Assembly: GCA_016928235.1 (NCBI GenBank)
Contig: JAFGLD010000043.1
Span: 1-32,489 of the forward strand
Direction: 5' to 3'
Length of the DNA: 32,489 nt
Origin: Anaerolineae bacterium
Lineage (GTDB): Bacteria > Chloroflexota > Anaerolineae > Aggregatilineales > UBA3940
Shown here: positions 8,436-16,829 of the stretch, in pieces
Position numbering within the stretch: the stretch's first letter is position 1
How the letters are laid out: every line of letters starts with the position of its first letter
The notes under the pieces: generated by a model
The model's database searches: none
Told to the model about the DNA's origin: nothing
Seen by the model: the letters and a program-made list of their open reading frames with translations, nothing else
Made by a program: the position numbers and the translations under genes

Positions 8436-9640
8436 CAGGAGCCCTTCAGTGACTGATAGGCTTCCAGAAGCCGGTCAGCTTGATAAGGCCAGGCCAGTTT
8501 GGTCTCAATCCTTGTCCGGCCAATCTTCCCCAACTGGTTGCATAGGTCGGGGTTATCCATTAACTCGACGATTTTACGGGCAAAGTCCAGCTCGTCGTTT
8601 GGCCTGGCATATAACGCTGATTTTTCGGCCGTCACGCGGTGCTCAGGCAGATCAAAGGCTACGATTGGCCTGGCAAGCGTCATGTACTCCATCAACTTGA
8701 TCATCGTCGAACGGTCGTTGTACTGGTTTGATGGCTCAGGCGCAACACAAATATCGGCAGCCAGTAAGTGTGAGATCAGCTTGTCGCGTGACAGCCACCC
8801 GGCAAAAAGCACATAGGAATCCAATCCGGATTCGCTCACGAGCGCCTGTATCTTCGGAAGGGCGTCTCCGGTTCCACAAATGATACACCGGAAGTTATGC
8901 CGCCCCAGGTCTTGCGTGAGATGCCCCAATGCTCGGATCAGGTAATCAAGACCATCTTGATACCCAATGATCCCCGCATACCCAATCACGTAATCCGCGC
9001 TGCCTCGCAGATTCGCATCGGGCTTTGCCGTTTCGACACCCGTCAGATAGGATCCATTCCGGACGATGGTGATATGTTCGGCAGATGCCCCACTCCGCTC
9101 GATCTCGACTGTACGATAAGATTCATTGGTAGTGATAATATGATCGGCAAGGTGGCAAGAGAACCGCTCGAAGAACACCAATGTATGATACATGATGCCT
9201 CGTCCACGGTTATCAAACCGGATGCAGTACAAATCAGGTGACAAATCGTGATGATCGTAGACAAACTGCTTACCGCAGATCTTATAAAATGCAGCAATCA
9301 GGCTCAGTGTATCTGGGGGGTTATGCGTATGCAGAATATTGAAGCCCCGCCGCATCCATACCCACAATGACCAAGTGAACATCATCAGCAGTGCATACCC
9401 ATATTCGATCACATACCCGATAGCACTGCCCCCTGCTTCAAGACCGGGAAACCGGTAGATTTGCACGCCATCCACTACTTCAGAACATGGCTCTTTGTCA
9501 AATGCCGGGCAAATCACCGATACCTGGTAACCAGCCTCGACCAGCGATGTTGCTTCGTGTCGCACCCGTCCATCACGTAAATAGGGCGCATTTTCCAACA
9601 GCATGAGGACACGGCTGCCGGATGTCTCAACTTTACTCAC
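8435..9640 (-). CDS. Glycosyltransferase family 4 protein
   Basis: A 401-residue GT-B enzyme. The N-terminal domain begins RVLMLLENAPYLRDGRVRHE and contains HTHNPPDTL and VYDHHDLSPDLY. The C-terminal nucleotide-sugar domain has IGYAGIIGYQDGLDYLIRAL and the EX7E-like region STMIKLMEYMTLARPIVAFD. A GTG start at 9640 has GAGG 7 bp upstream and overlaps the upstream gene by 8 bp. One hydrophobic stretch near residue 85-97 may bind the membrane. As in most GT4 enzymes, donor and acceptor cannot be deduced. Its place inside the packed run implies assembly of the lipid-linked repeat. Confidence 0.85.
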   Translation of the reverse strand: MSKVETSGSRVLMLLENAPYLRDGRVRHEATSLVEAGYQVSVICPAFDKEPCSEVVDGVQIYRFPGLEAGGSAIGYVIEYGYALLMMFTWSLWVWMRRGFNILHTHNPPDTLSLIAAFYKICGKQFVYDHHDLSPDLYCIRFDNRGRGIMYHTLVFFERFSCHLADHIITTNESYRTVEIERSGASAEHITIVRNGSYLTGVETAKPDANLRGSADYVIGYAGIIGYQDGLDYLIRALGHLTQDLGRHNFRCIICGTGDALPKIQALVSESGLDSYVLFAGWLSRDKLISHLLAADICVAPEPSNQYNDRSTMIKLMEYMTLARPIVAFDLPEHRVTAEKSALYARPNDELDFARKIVELMDNPDLCNQLGKIGRTRIETKLAWPYQADRLLEAYQSLKGS

Positions 9641-10922
9641 ATTGCACCTCTGTTTGCCGTTCTGGGTATGAGCTTAATCGTTGAAATACAGAGGCCAGTT
9701 TCGCCGCCGATTGCTGAATATTGAAATCTGCCTGTACTTTTTGACGCGCTTGTTTACCGAGCTTTTCCCGTAAGGGATCATCGACGATCAACTTTTCCAG
9801 AGCGGCAGCCAGGCTTGCGACATCACGCTCTTTGACTATCAGACCTGTCCTGCCATCTTCGACAAGCTCCGGGATGCCGGCGACCGCCGTCGTGACAACC
9901 GGCAGCTCGCATGCCATCGCTTCCATCAAAACAACCGGTACGCCGTCTCGATCCCCACTCTTTGCTACCACGCAGGGTAGCGCAAAGATGTCACTGCGCT
10001 GATAGTGTTCGACCAATCGATCCTGCCTTACCGGCCCCAGGAGCGTGACACGCTCCTGCAAATGATTGCGGATGATTCGCGACTGGAGCAACTCATATCG
10101 TCGACGAGGGCCCCCACCGGCGATGTCGCAATGAAATGGGATACCGCGCTCTGCTAAGCAAGCGCAGGCATCGATCAGATATTCATGTCCTTTTTTTTCG
10201 ATCAAGCTACCCACCGAAAGAATGAGTGGCTCAACGTTGTTGGCCACCTTGCGGTCTGTCTTAAACTGAGCTACGTCGAGTCCACAATGGACAACCATGA
10301 TATCATCGGATGTCTTTTGGGGGCAAATAGACACAATGTAGTCTCGATGATATTCGGATATAGTGACAATTTGAGATGCATCTTCCAGCAGCATCCGTAC
10401 AGCTTCGGGTTTACGGGTGAAAAGATCGAAGGCATGTGGGTGGACGGTATAGGTGATTCCCAATAGATGCGCGATGATGGCGGCAGCAATCCCCCCCAAC
10501 CAGGCAAAATGAGCATGGATATGCCGGATGCCCATCGCTTGCATCTGCCGGGCAAAGTAGACGCTTTTGGGAAATATCAGGAGCGTTCGAATCAACAGTC
10601 CAGGCTCCTGATAGGACAATCGAATGGCCTTTAGAAAGGCCCGGAGATAGCGACGAGGACATTTTTTGATAAAGTAAAGTTGGGCACCGATGACTTCCTT
10701 CGATAAAAAAGCGCTGTAATGCGCAAGGGGCAATAATTCCCGCACATCCTCATGCACTATCCCCGGTCGCGGGTTAAGCAAGGAGAAAATCTCGATACCG
10801 ATGTCACATTCACGGATCCCGTGCAACTCGCGAACAATAAAGGTCTCGGTCAGATGAGGGAACCGGTGGAGAAGATAAGCAATTCCAGGTTCGCGAGCAA
10901 TGGGAGAGTCTTTTAGCGTCAA
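9633..10922 (-). CDS. Glycosyltransferase family 4 protein, colanic-acid type
   Basis: A 429-residue enzyme with YLLHRFPHLTETFIVRELHG near the start, the typical beginning of WcaL/AmsK-like GT4 proteins that extend colanic acid or amylovoran. It also has IRHIHAHFAWLGG, SVGSLIEKKGHEYLIDACA and VVLMEAMACELPVVTTAVAG, which holds the EX7E region, then IPELVEDG. Translation appears to begin at a TTG (10922), with GAGGAG upstream followed by a run of nine T in the gene's sense. It is 12 bp after the deacetylase stop and overlaps the next gene by 8 bp. A role in elongating the repeat unit is inferred. Confidence 0.87.
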   Translation of the reverse strand: MTLKDSPIAREPGIAYLLHRFPHLTETFIVRELHGIRECDIGIEIFSLLNPRPGIVHEDVRELLPLAHYSAFLSKEVIGAQLYFIKKCPRRYLRAFLKAIRLSYQEPGLLIRTLLIFPKSVYFARQMQAMGIRHIHAHFAWLGGIAAAIIAHLLGITYTVHPHAFDLFTRKPEAVRMLLEDASQIVTISEYHRDYIVSICPQKTSDDIMVVHCGLDVAQFKTDRKVANNVEPLILSVGSLIEKKGHEYLIDACACLAERGIPFHCDIAGGGPRRRYELLQSRIIRNHLQERVTLLGPVRQDRLVEHYQRSDIFALPCVVAKSGDRDGVPVVLMEAMACELPVVTTAVAGIPELVEDGRTGLIVKERDVASLAAALEKLIVDDPLREKLGKQARQKVQADFNIQQSAAKLASVFQRLSSYPERQTEVQCE

Positions 10923-10934
10923 AAAAAAACTCCT

Positions 10935-11894
10935 CTATTCTGTTTCTCGTGTTAAGGCAGCAAAATCCGCCATTCCGATCGAGCGCATTTGCCCTCGCTC
11001 GACTTCGTCGGCCACGTGTTCAAACACATAGCGCAGTTTGTCAAAATCCTGCCCGGTACGGAATTCCCAGGGATGTGCCCAAATATGAAGCATCTTTTTC
11101 TGCCTGGCTGCTTCGTGGATACCATCCCGGATTCGCCTGAGGCGGAGACGATGCAGGTTCACTTTATCAAATAGTTTCTCAATCTGCGGGTGAAAGTCGA
11201 AAAGGTGCTGCGACGCGCCGACATTTACCATCAGATGAGCGCCAGGAGGAACATCGTAAAGAGGCAGCCGGGTGACAGCCAACAGATGATCGACAGCCCT
11301 GAGAATCGAACCAATATTGAAATACCGGGTGCGCAGCAGCCATGGATAAAACGGCTCGCTACGGTAACAGGTAAAGCCGGCTTCATACAGCATATCCAGG
11401 TAAGCAACGCGATTCCTTGGGAATACGACCGCCTTGGCCTCGATTCCCGCGCGATGAGCCACACGCTTCCATTCTTCAATTTCTACTCGGGCATCGTCTT
11501 TACTCATCGTCGCCGCATCGAAAATGGCGTGGGTGTAACCATGAAACGCGATCTCCTGCCGGCCCTGGGATGTGATCATCTCGACGATATCAGCGCCATA
11601 CCACAACGGGTCAGCCGTTCCGAAGGCTTCTTCAAACGAACGATATTTTCCCTTCCAGGCTTTCACCGGACAGACCGGACAATCCTCACAATGCTCGTAA
11701 AACAGATGCCCGACAATTGCCCATGTGCCAATAATGCCATACTCGCTGCACAATGCAAGTATCCGCCGAATGGACTCTCGCTCCCGATCACCGCCGGGGG
11801 AGAATAAACGAGCACGGATCTGATCGAGATCGAAGTGCCCCCACCCCAACTCGGTATCCAGCGAGAAGATAAAATAACCCGTACGCTCTGGCAA
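10935..11894 (-). CDS. Polysaccharide deacetylase family protein
   Basis: The 319-residue product opens with FIFSLDTELGWGHF (Asp13, Glu15), and HGYTH at 118-122 gives the HxxxH ligands. FPRN follows, with HIWAHPWEF near the C-terminus, as in the NodB/CE4 superfamily subgroup found in capsule loci. It starts at a TTG directly after the TAA of the upstream gene, with GGAGG 10 bp before it. An unusual Cys cluster, CEDCPVC at 69-75, could bind a metal or form disulfides. It is unlike the 4116-5294 deacetylase, so two different substrates or positions are likely. No signal peptide is seen. Confidence 0.82.
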   Translation of the reverse strand: MPERTGYFIFSLDTELGWGHFDLDQIRARLFSPGGDRERESIRRILALCSEYGIIGTWAIVGHLFYEHCEDCPVCPVKAWKGKYRSFEEAFGTADPLWYGADIVEMITSQGRQEIAFHGYTHAIFDAATMSKDDARVEIEEWKRVAHRAGIEAKAVVFPRNRVAYLDMLYEAGFTCYRSEPFYPWLLRTRYFNIGSILRAVDHLLAVTRLPLYDVPPGAHLMVNVGASQHLFDFHPQIEKLFDKVNLHRLRLRRIRDGIHEAARQKKMLHIWAHPWEFRTGQDFDKLRYVFEHVADEVERGQMRSIGMADFAALTRETE

Positions 11895-13118
11895 TTATTC
11901 GGTTCCTCCATCTCTCCGGCTGCCGAGAGGATAGCGAGACATCCCGATCTCCAAAGCTGATTTGAGCTTTCGGGCTGCCTCGACCCATGTCCACGCGTGA
12001 GCTGCTCGCATGGATTGCCGGCCTTTTTCTTTCAGAGCGTGCCGGTCATGCCACAGGTTCCGGAGCGCGGAAAGTAAGGCATCCGTATCGCTACCATCAG
12101 CCCAAAACACGAAATCCTCCCCGTCCATCACGTCGGTATGACAGGCGATTCGCGTTGCCAGGATTGGCAGACCCGCGGCCATGTACTCGAACAGCTTGAT
12201 CGGGCTGCTGACCTGGAATTTCTCTTCATCGGGAAAGGGCAGCACCCCTACATGCGCGCCGCTCAGTACCCGTGGCACCATCAAGTGAGGCACAGATGGC
12301 TTAACCTCGACTACTCCGGATGTCGTCTCAGCGAAGGTTTTGAGATCGCTTTCCTCGGTTCCACTGCCGATCATCGTTAGCCTGATTTTCATACCCTCGT
12401 CATTGGCTGTCGTCACAGCCTTACTCAAGGTCATCAAATTCCGCTCGTAGTTCAGGCTACCCACATAAATCAGCCGGATGGGTTCTTCCGGCTCCGGCCA
12501 GCGACGGGTTTCCCACACCCCGCCAAACAGATCTGCATCCACGCCGGACGGCCAGGCGCCCCACAATTTGTCTTCCGGGATGCCTAACGAATCAGCCATA
12601 CGCCGGGTGATCACCAGATTCCCATCGCTCCAACGAATGACCATGATCGACATGACAATGTGATACCATCTTCGGAGTGTATCTTTGAAAGTTTCCTTAC
12701 CTGGCGGCTCCATATGAAGCGAGCGTGTTTCCATAGCAAACAAAGGACGACGATGCCTCACCAGGTATCGAAGGAAGATCAGTGGCAGCACCCACGGGGC
12801 AGACATGGCATAGAACAGAATAACATCACAGATACGCCACTGCCGAAGAATGAGAAAGATACACTGGATGTGGAATATCACCTGCCGCAGCAAATAGATC
12901 TGGGGTGTCCGGATACAATGCACATCCACACCACCAATGCTCCTGCAATCGGCATCACCGTAAATCACCAATGTGACACACCAGCCCAAACGCCGCAACT
13001 CGGCGGTCGTTTGCAGCCAGGTGGCAGCATCGAGCTGGTCGGTCAATGATGAAGGGTTGATCCAGATCAGATGGGGTTGTTTGATGGGTTCCATTTGTAA
13101 GTGTTCAGTGTTCGGCAT
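11895..13118 (-). CDS. Glycosyltransferase family 4 protein (tandem paralogue A)
   Basis: A 407-residue GT4 enzyme highly similar along its whole length to the next upstream gene (13164-14366). Shared blocks are LDAATW, ELRRLGW, ADCRSI, VDVHCI, WPSGVDA, VGSLNYERNL (IGSLNYERNL in the other), HVGVLPFPDEEKF and KLFEYMAAG. A central hydrophobic helix pair (about 85-125) suggests membrane contact. ATG at 13118 was kept. Met9 is an alternative, since alignment with the paralogue begins at HLIW. The last codon abuts the next gene's TTG start. The two paralogues probably add consecutive or alternative sugars. Confidence 0.87.
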   Translation of the reverse strand: MPNTEHLQMEPIKQPHLIWINPSSLTDQLDAATWLQTTAELRRLGWCVTLVIYGDADCRSIGGVDVHCIRTPQIYLLRQVIFHIQCIFLILRQWRICDVILFYAMSAPWVLPLIFLRYLVRHRRPLFAMETRSLHMEPPGKETFKDTLRRWYHIVMSIMVIRWSDGNLVITRRMADSLGIPEDKLWGAWPSGVDADLFGGVWETRRWPEPEEPIRLIYVGSLNYERNLMTLSKAVTTANDEGMKIRLTMIGSGTEESDLKTFAETTSGVVEVKPSVPHLMVPRVLSGAHVGVLPFPDEEKFQVSSPIKLFEYMAAGLPILATRIACHTDVMDGEDFVFWADGSDTDALLSALRNLWHDRHALKEKGRQSMRAAHAWTWVEAARKLKSALEIGMSRYPLGSRRDGGTE

Positions 13119-13163
13119 ATAGCTGACAGCAATTGCATTTTGTTTCTCGGTATGACACGATAG

Positions 13164-14366
13164 TCATTCTGCTATGTGCTTGATTGGGTGCCGATGCAAG
13201 CCGGTTTCCAGGGCTTTCTTTAATTTTTTTGCCGCTTCATGCCATGTCCATTGGCGAGTGGCATGAGAAGCAGCCTGTCCCATCTGGGCCAGCGTATCGC
13301 GTCTGTTCCAAAGTGCTTGCAGTCCTGACAATAAGGCATGCTCATCGCTGCCATCTGCCCAGACGACATACGAATCGTCCGTTATGACATTCGTGTGAGC
13401 AACGATCCGAGTCGCCAGCATGGGCATTCCCGCGGCCATATATTCGAACAACTTGATAAAATTGCTGACCCGGAATTTCTCTTCATCGGGAAACGGTAAT
13501 ACACCCACATGGGCTTTGGCCAGCTCATCAGGTACCTTGTCGTGAGACACAGGCGGTTCCATTCGAATGACTCCCGCTGTAGTATCGGCAAACGCCTTGA
13601 GATCATTTTCCTCCATCCCACTTCCAATCAGCACAAGCTCGAAGCGCATCCCGGATGCATTTGCCTGTACCACTGCCCGGCTGAACGCCATCAGGTTACG
13701 CTCGTAGTTCAGGCTGCCAATATAGATCAGTTTGACCGGTTCATCAGGTTCCGGCCACTTGCGTAAATCCACAGCCTTACTAAACAACTCCGCGTCTACA
13801 CCCGATGGCCAGATGCCCCACAGCGTGTCGAGCGAAATATTCAATACATCTGCCATTTGTGGCGTGATCACCAGAATGCCGTCCGCCCAATGTTTGGCGA
13901 GCAGTGTCATAAAATCGATGTAGCATTTACGTAGCCGGTCTTTGATGCTTTCTCTGTCCGGAGGAATCATGTGCAGTGTACGGATATCCATGGCAACAAG
14001 GGGGCGATCCTGCCGGGCGAGCCATCGCAGCAAACGCAAGGGCAGCACCCAAAACGTCGACATAGGGTGAAAAAGGATCACATCAACCGAGTGCCATTGC
14101 CGGAAGACCAATTTCAGGAATTGCAGATGGAAACTCATCTGCCGAAATATGGACAGTGAAGGCGTTGGAATGCAGTGAACATCAACGTTATGAATAGACC
14201 GGCAGTCTGCCGTGCCATAACAGACAAGCGTGACCTGCCAACCCAGCCGGCGAAGCTCACGGGTAGTATATATCCAGGTCGCCGCATCGAGCCGCTCAGC
14301 TAACGGTGTAGGATACACCCAAATCAGGGATGGCCGGACGGAGTCCGTTTTATCTTCGATCATCAT
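13164..14366 (-). CDS. Glycosyltransferase family 4 protein (tandem paralogue B)
   Basis: A 400-residue GT4 enzyme, twin of the gene at 11895-13118, separated from it by 45 bp. It has LIWVYPTPLAERLDAATW, WPSGVDAELF, IYIGSLNYERNL and VGVLPFPDEEKFRVSNFIKL followed by EYMAAGMPMLATR. Most differences are in the N-terminal acceptor half and surface loops, as expected if the acceptor changed after duplication. The ATG at 14366 has AGGGG upstream and lies inside the 3' end of the previous gene (17-bp overlap). The donor sugar is not predictable. Confidence 0.87.
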   Translation of the reverse strand: MMIEDKTDSVRPSLIWVYPTPLAERLDAATWIYTTRELRRLGWQVTLVCYGTADCRSIHNVDVHCIPTPSLSIFRQMSFHLQFLKLVFRQWHSVDVILFHPMSTFWVLPLRLLRWLARQDRPLVAMDIRTLHMIPPDRESIKDRLRKCYIDFMTLLAKHWADGILVITPQMADVLNISLDTLWGIWPSGVDAELFSKAVDLRKWPEPDEPVKLIYIGSLNYERNLMAFSRAVVQANASGMRFELVLIGSGMEENDLKAFADTTAGVIRMEPPVSHDKVPDELAKAHVGVLPFPDEEKFRVSNFIKLFEYMAAGMPMLATRIVAHTNVITDDSYVVWADGSDEHALLSGLQALWNRRDTLAQMGQAASHATRQWTWHEAAKKLKKALETGLHRHPIKHIAE

Positions 14367-15564
14367 TTGCCCCTATCAATCCTGCGTAGATTTCAGATAA
14401 TCGTCGCGCGCTGATATCCCAATCGTATTGTTCGATAACCAAAGCCCTGGCCTGTATGGCTAACCGTCGACGCAACGAGGCATCAGTCAGCAATCGTATC
14501 ACATGTTCCGCAAAAGTACCGGGTGTATCGCCGATCAAGACGTGTGTCCCGTCCAGCACATCCTGTCCCTCGCAGCCAATCGACGTTGTCACAACCGGTC
14601 GCCCCAACGCCATAGCCTCCAGGATCTTCAATCGGGCTCCACCACCGGCTCGAAGCGGCATGATGCAGACCGTGCTGCGCTCATAATAAGATTCGACTTC
14701 CTCTACAGCTCCGGTCACATGGACTTTATCGTCGGCCAGCGCCTCTACTTCGGGCCGAGGGCTGGTACCCACAATCCATACCTCGACTTCGGGAAGCGTT
14801 TGATGGATAAAGGGCAAGATCTCCCGGCAAAAATAGACAGCAGCATCACTGTTCGGCAAATAGTTCATGTTTCCCACAAACACACAGGCAAGTGAATCAT
14901 AAGGAGGAAGCGGTTGAAGCTTATGTGTGTCGACGCCCGCCGGAACAACCCCAACATTCAGATTGGGATTGGCCTCGACCATGAGCGTACGATCTCTCTC
15001 TGAGACGGTCGTACAGCGACCAAACCGCGCAGCCTGCCGAGGCTTCCAATAGCGCATCATCCTGCTGTGAAGCAGCAGACGCCATTTGCGTGCGCGCTTA
15101 GGCTCCATCTGCGCAATTCGCGCATATTTGAGCCAATCCACATCGTGCAGCATCCAGATAGAACGAGCTCTCATTTCAGGCGAGAACAGATCGAGATACT
15201 GGCCCATGTCACCATGCTCGATCTGCACGATGTCGAAATCAATCGATTGTGCCAGCCGTTTGATGTGATCGGCCAGTTGGCGAGAGTAGATGAATCTCAA
15301 CTCGGGTGGTTTGCCAAATGCCAGGTAGCGCGCCAGATCAAACGGCTGATCGAGCGCATCGAACTCGCCTATCGGCAATGTGATCACTTCGCGGCAGAAC
15401 GTACGCAACTGCTCTGCGCCTGCTATTTGTTCGGGTGTTTTCGAAAATGCGACGTGCCATACTTCGTGTTTAGCCGCGATTCTCTTCAGGAGATTGTAAG
15501 TATAGACAGGGGCACCACCATGCATAGGCACCGATATCTGGTTGGTGATCGATAATATCCGCAT
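14350..15564 (-). CDS. Glycosyltransferase family 4 protein
   Basis: A 404-residue GT-B enzyme starting MRILSITNQISVPMHGGAPV, where the GG loop binds the donor phosphate. It contains DFDIVQIEHGDMGQYL, CTTVSERDRTLM, VFVGNMNYLPNSDAAVYF and GGARLKILEAMALGRPVVTT. This pattern is common in GT4 proteins of capsule and exopolysaccharide loci, including PEP-CTERM-linked ones. ATG at 15564 has GAGG 5 bp upstream. It is 17 bp downstream of the gene at 15582-16829 and overlaps the next gene by 17 bp, so translation is coupled. Confidence 0.87.
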   Translation of the reverse strand: MRILSITNQISVPMHGGAPVYTYNLLKRIAAKHEVWHVAFSKTPEQIAGAEQLRTFCREVITLPIGEFDALDQPFDLARYLAFGKPPELRFIYSRQLADHIKRLAQSIDFDIVQIEHGDMGQYLDLFSPEMRARSIWMLHDVDWLKYARIAQMEPKRARKWRLLLHSRMMRYWKPRQAARFGRCTTVSERDRTLMVEANPNLNVGVVPAGVDTHKLQPLPPYDSLACVFVGNMNYLPNSDAAVYFCREILPFIHQTLPEVEVWIVGTSPRPEVEALADDKVHVTGAVEEVESYYERSTVCIMPLRAGGGARLKILEAMALGRPVVTTSIGCEGQDVLDGTHVLIGDTPGTFAEHVIRLLTDASLRRRLAIQARALVIEQYDWDISARRLSEIYAGLIGANDDRR

Positions 15565-15581
15565 CCATTCCTCGCAGCGGG

Positions 15582-16829
15582 CTATTGCTTGTCTACCACT
15601 GTCTTCAAATAAGCCTCCACCTGATCGACAACCCTTTCAAGAGTGTATCGTTCTCGCACCGTTTGAAGCGCCTGAAGACGCATTTGATATGTCAGCTCCG
15701 AATTGCCTGCCAATTCCACGATGACTTGAGCCAATGCTGCCGGATCGCCGGGTGGTACCAACCGCCCATCGTAGCCATCGGTGATAATCTCAGATGGTCC
15801 CCCGTGATTGGTGGCAATGATGGCCAGTCCTCGTGCCATCGCCTCGATAACGATGATGCCAAACGGCTCTACCCACAACGAAGGCACGAGCAGCACATCG
15901 TAGGCTGGATATCGCTCAAGCACTTGCCGGCGTGCAAGTGGACCGACCAGACGGGCCCGCTCTTGTAAGCCTAACGAGGCAATCAGGTCTTCCAGGTGAA
16001 GGCGATAATCCGCTGCTCCCTCTCCGATAATATCCAGTTTCGCATGCCCAATTTCGGCATCTTGCACAGCTTGCGCTAATGCCCGCAAAGCTACTTCCAG
16101 ACCTTTTTCCGGTACCAGACGTCCTACAAATAGGAGCTTCAGGGTTTGATCCTTTGCTGTCTCCTTGCCGGGTATCTCGTCTTTATCCAAGATCAGCCCG
16201 GCTGTAATTCCAGGGGAAATCACCTGAAAGTGCTCTGATGAAAACCCCTGATCAATATAGGTCTGTCTCACTGCCCGGCTGGTTAAAATCAGGTGACGCA
16301 CATCGAGCCAGTCAAAATCCTTCAAGCCGTTGAGCAGACCGTGATACCATCGTTTGAATTGGCCGGAAGACGAAGCCAGCGATACTTTCAGATCCGCCAG
16401 CCAGTAATCGAGCAAACTGAAGACCACCGGGATCCCTGCCTCCTGGGCTGCCAAAACAGGCCCTATACCGATGCTCTTTGTGTTCCACACAAAAACAACA
16501 TCCGGTTGAACATCCGCAATCATTTGGCCAGTCATCTTCCGATTTTGGTATGTCGCAAAACCCATCAGGATCTGCTGACGACGCCTCTTTAATCGCAGTC
16601 CCAGAAAAGACGGCAAGCCCGCATCGCTCTCCCCGGCAAAAGGATTGACAACTGCCAACAGCCGGTTGACATTTCCTTCAACCCTACCCTTTCCCATCTG
16701 CCACCGACTGGTCAAAACGGTGACATCATGTCCACGACGGACCAACTCTTCCACCTGGTCGTGGCACATGATCTCATACCCTCCTATGTAATATGGCGGA
16801 TAAAAATCGGTGAGGGTCAGGATCTTCAT
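15582..16829 (-). CDS. Glycosyltransferase family 4 protein
   Basis: A 415-residue GT4 enzyme. MKILTLTDFYPPYYIGGYE is the canonical N-terminus. It is followed by DVVFVWNTKSIGIGPV, LLFVGRLVPEKGLEVALRAL (the usual second-domain strand) and EPFGIIVIEAMARGLAIIAT, with GGPSEIITDG completing the EX7E loop. The ATG overlaps the TGA of the flippase gene (ATGA), so the two are translated together. Being the first glycosyltransferase after the flippase, it could act early in repeat assembly, but gene order does not prove reaction order. Confidence 0.88.
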   Translation of the reverse strand: MKILTLTDFYPPYYIGGYEIMCHDQVEELVRRGHDVTVLTSRWQMGKGRVEGNVNRLLAVVNPFAGESDAGLPSFLGLRLKRRRQQILMGFATYQNRKMTGQMIADVQPDVVFVWNTKSIGIGPVLAAQEAGIPVVFSLLDYWLADLKVSLASSSGQFKRWYHGLLNGLKDFDWLDVRHLILTSRAVRQTYIDQGFSSEHFQVISPGITAGLILDKDEIPGKETAKDQTLKLLFVGRLVPEKGLEVALRALAQAVQDAEIGHAKLDIIGEGAADYRLHLEDLIASLGLQERARLVGPLARRQVLERYPAYDVLLVPSLWVEPFGIIVIEAMARGLAIIATNHGGPSEIITDGYDGRLVPPGDPAALAQVIVELAGNSELTYQMRLQALQTVRERYTLERVVDQVEAYLKTVVDKQ

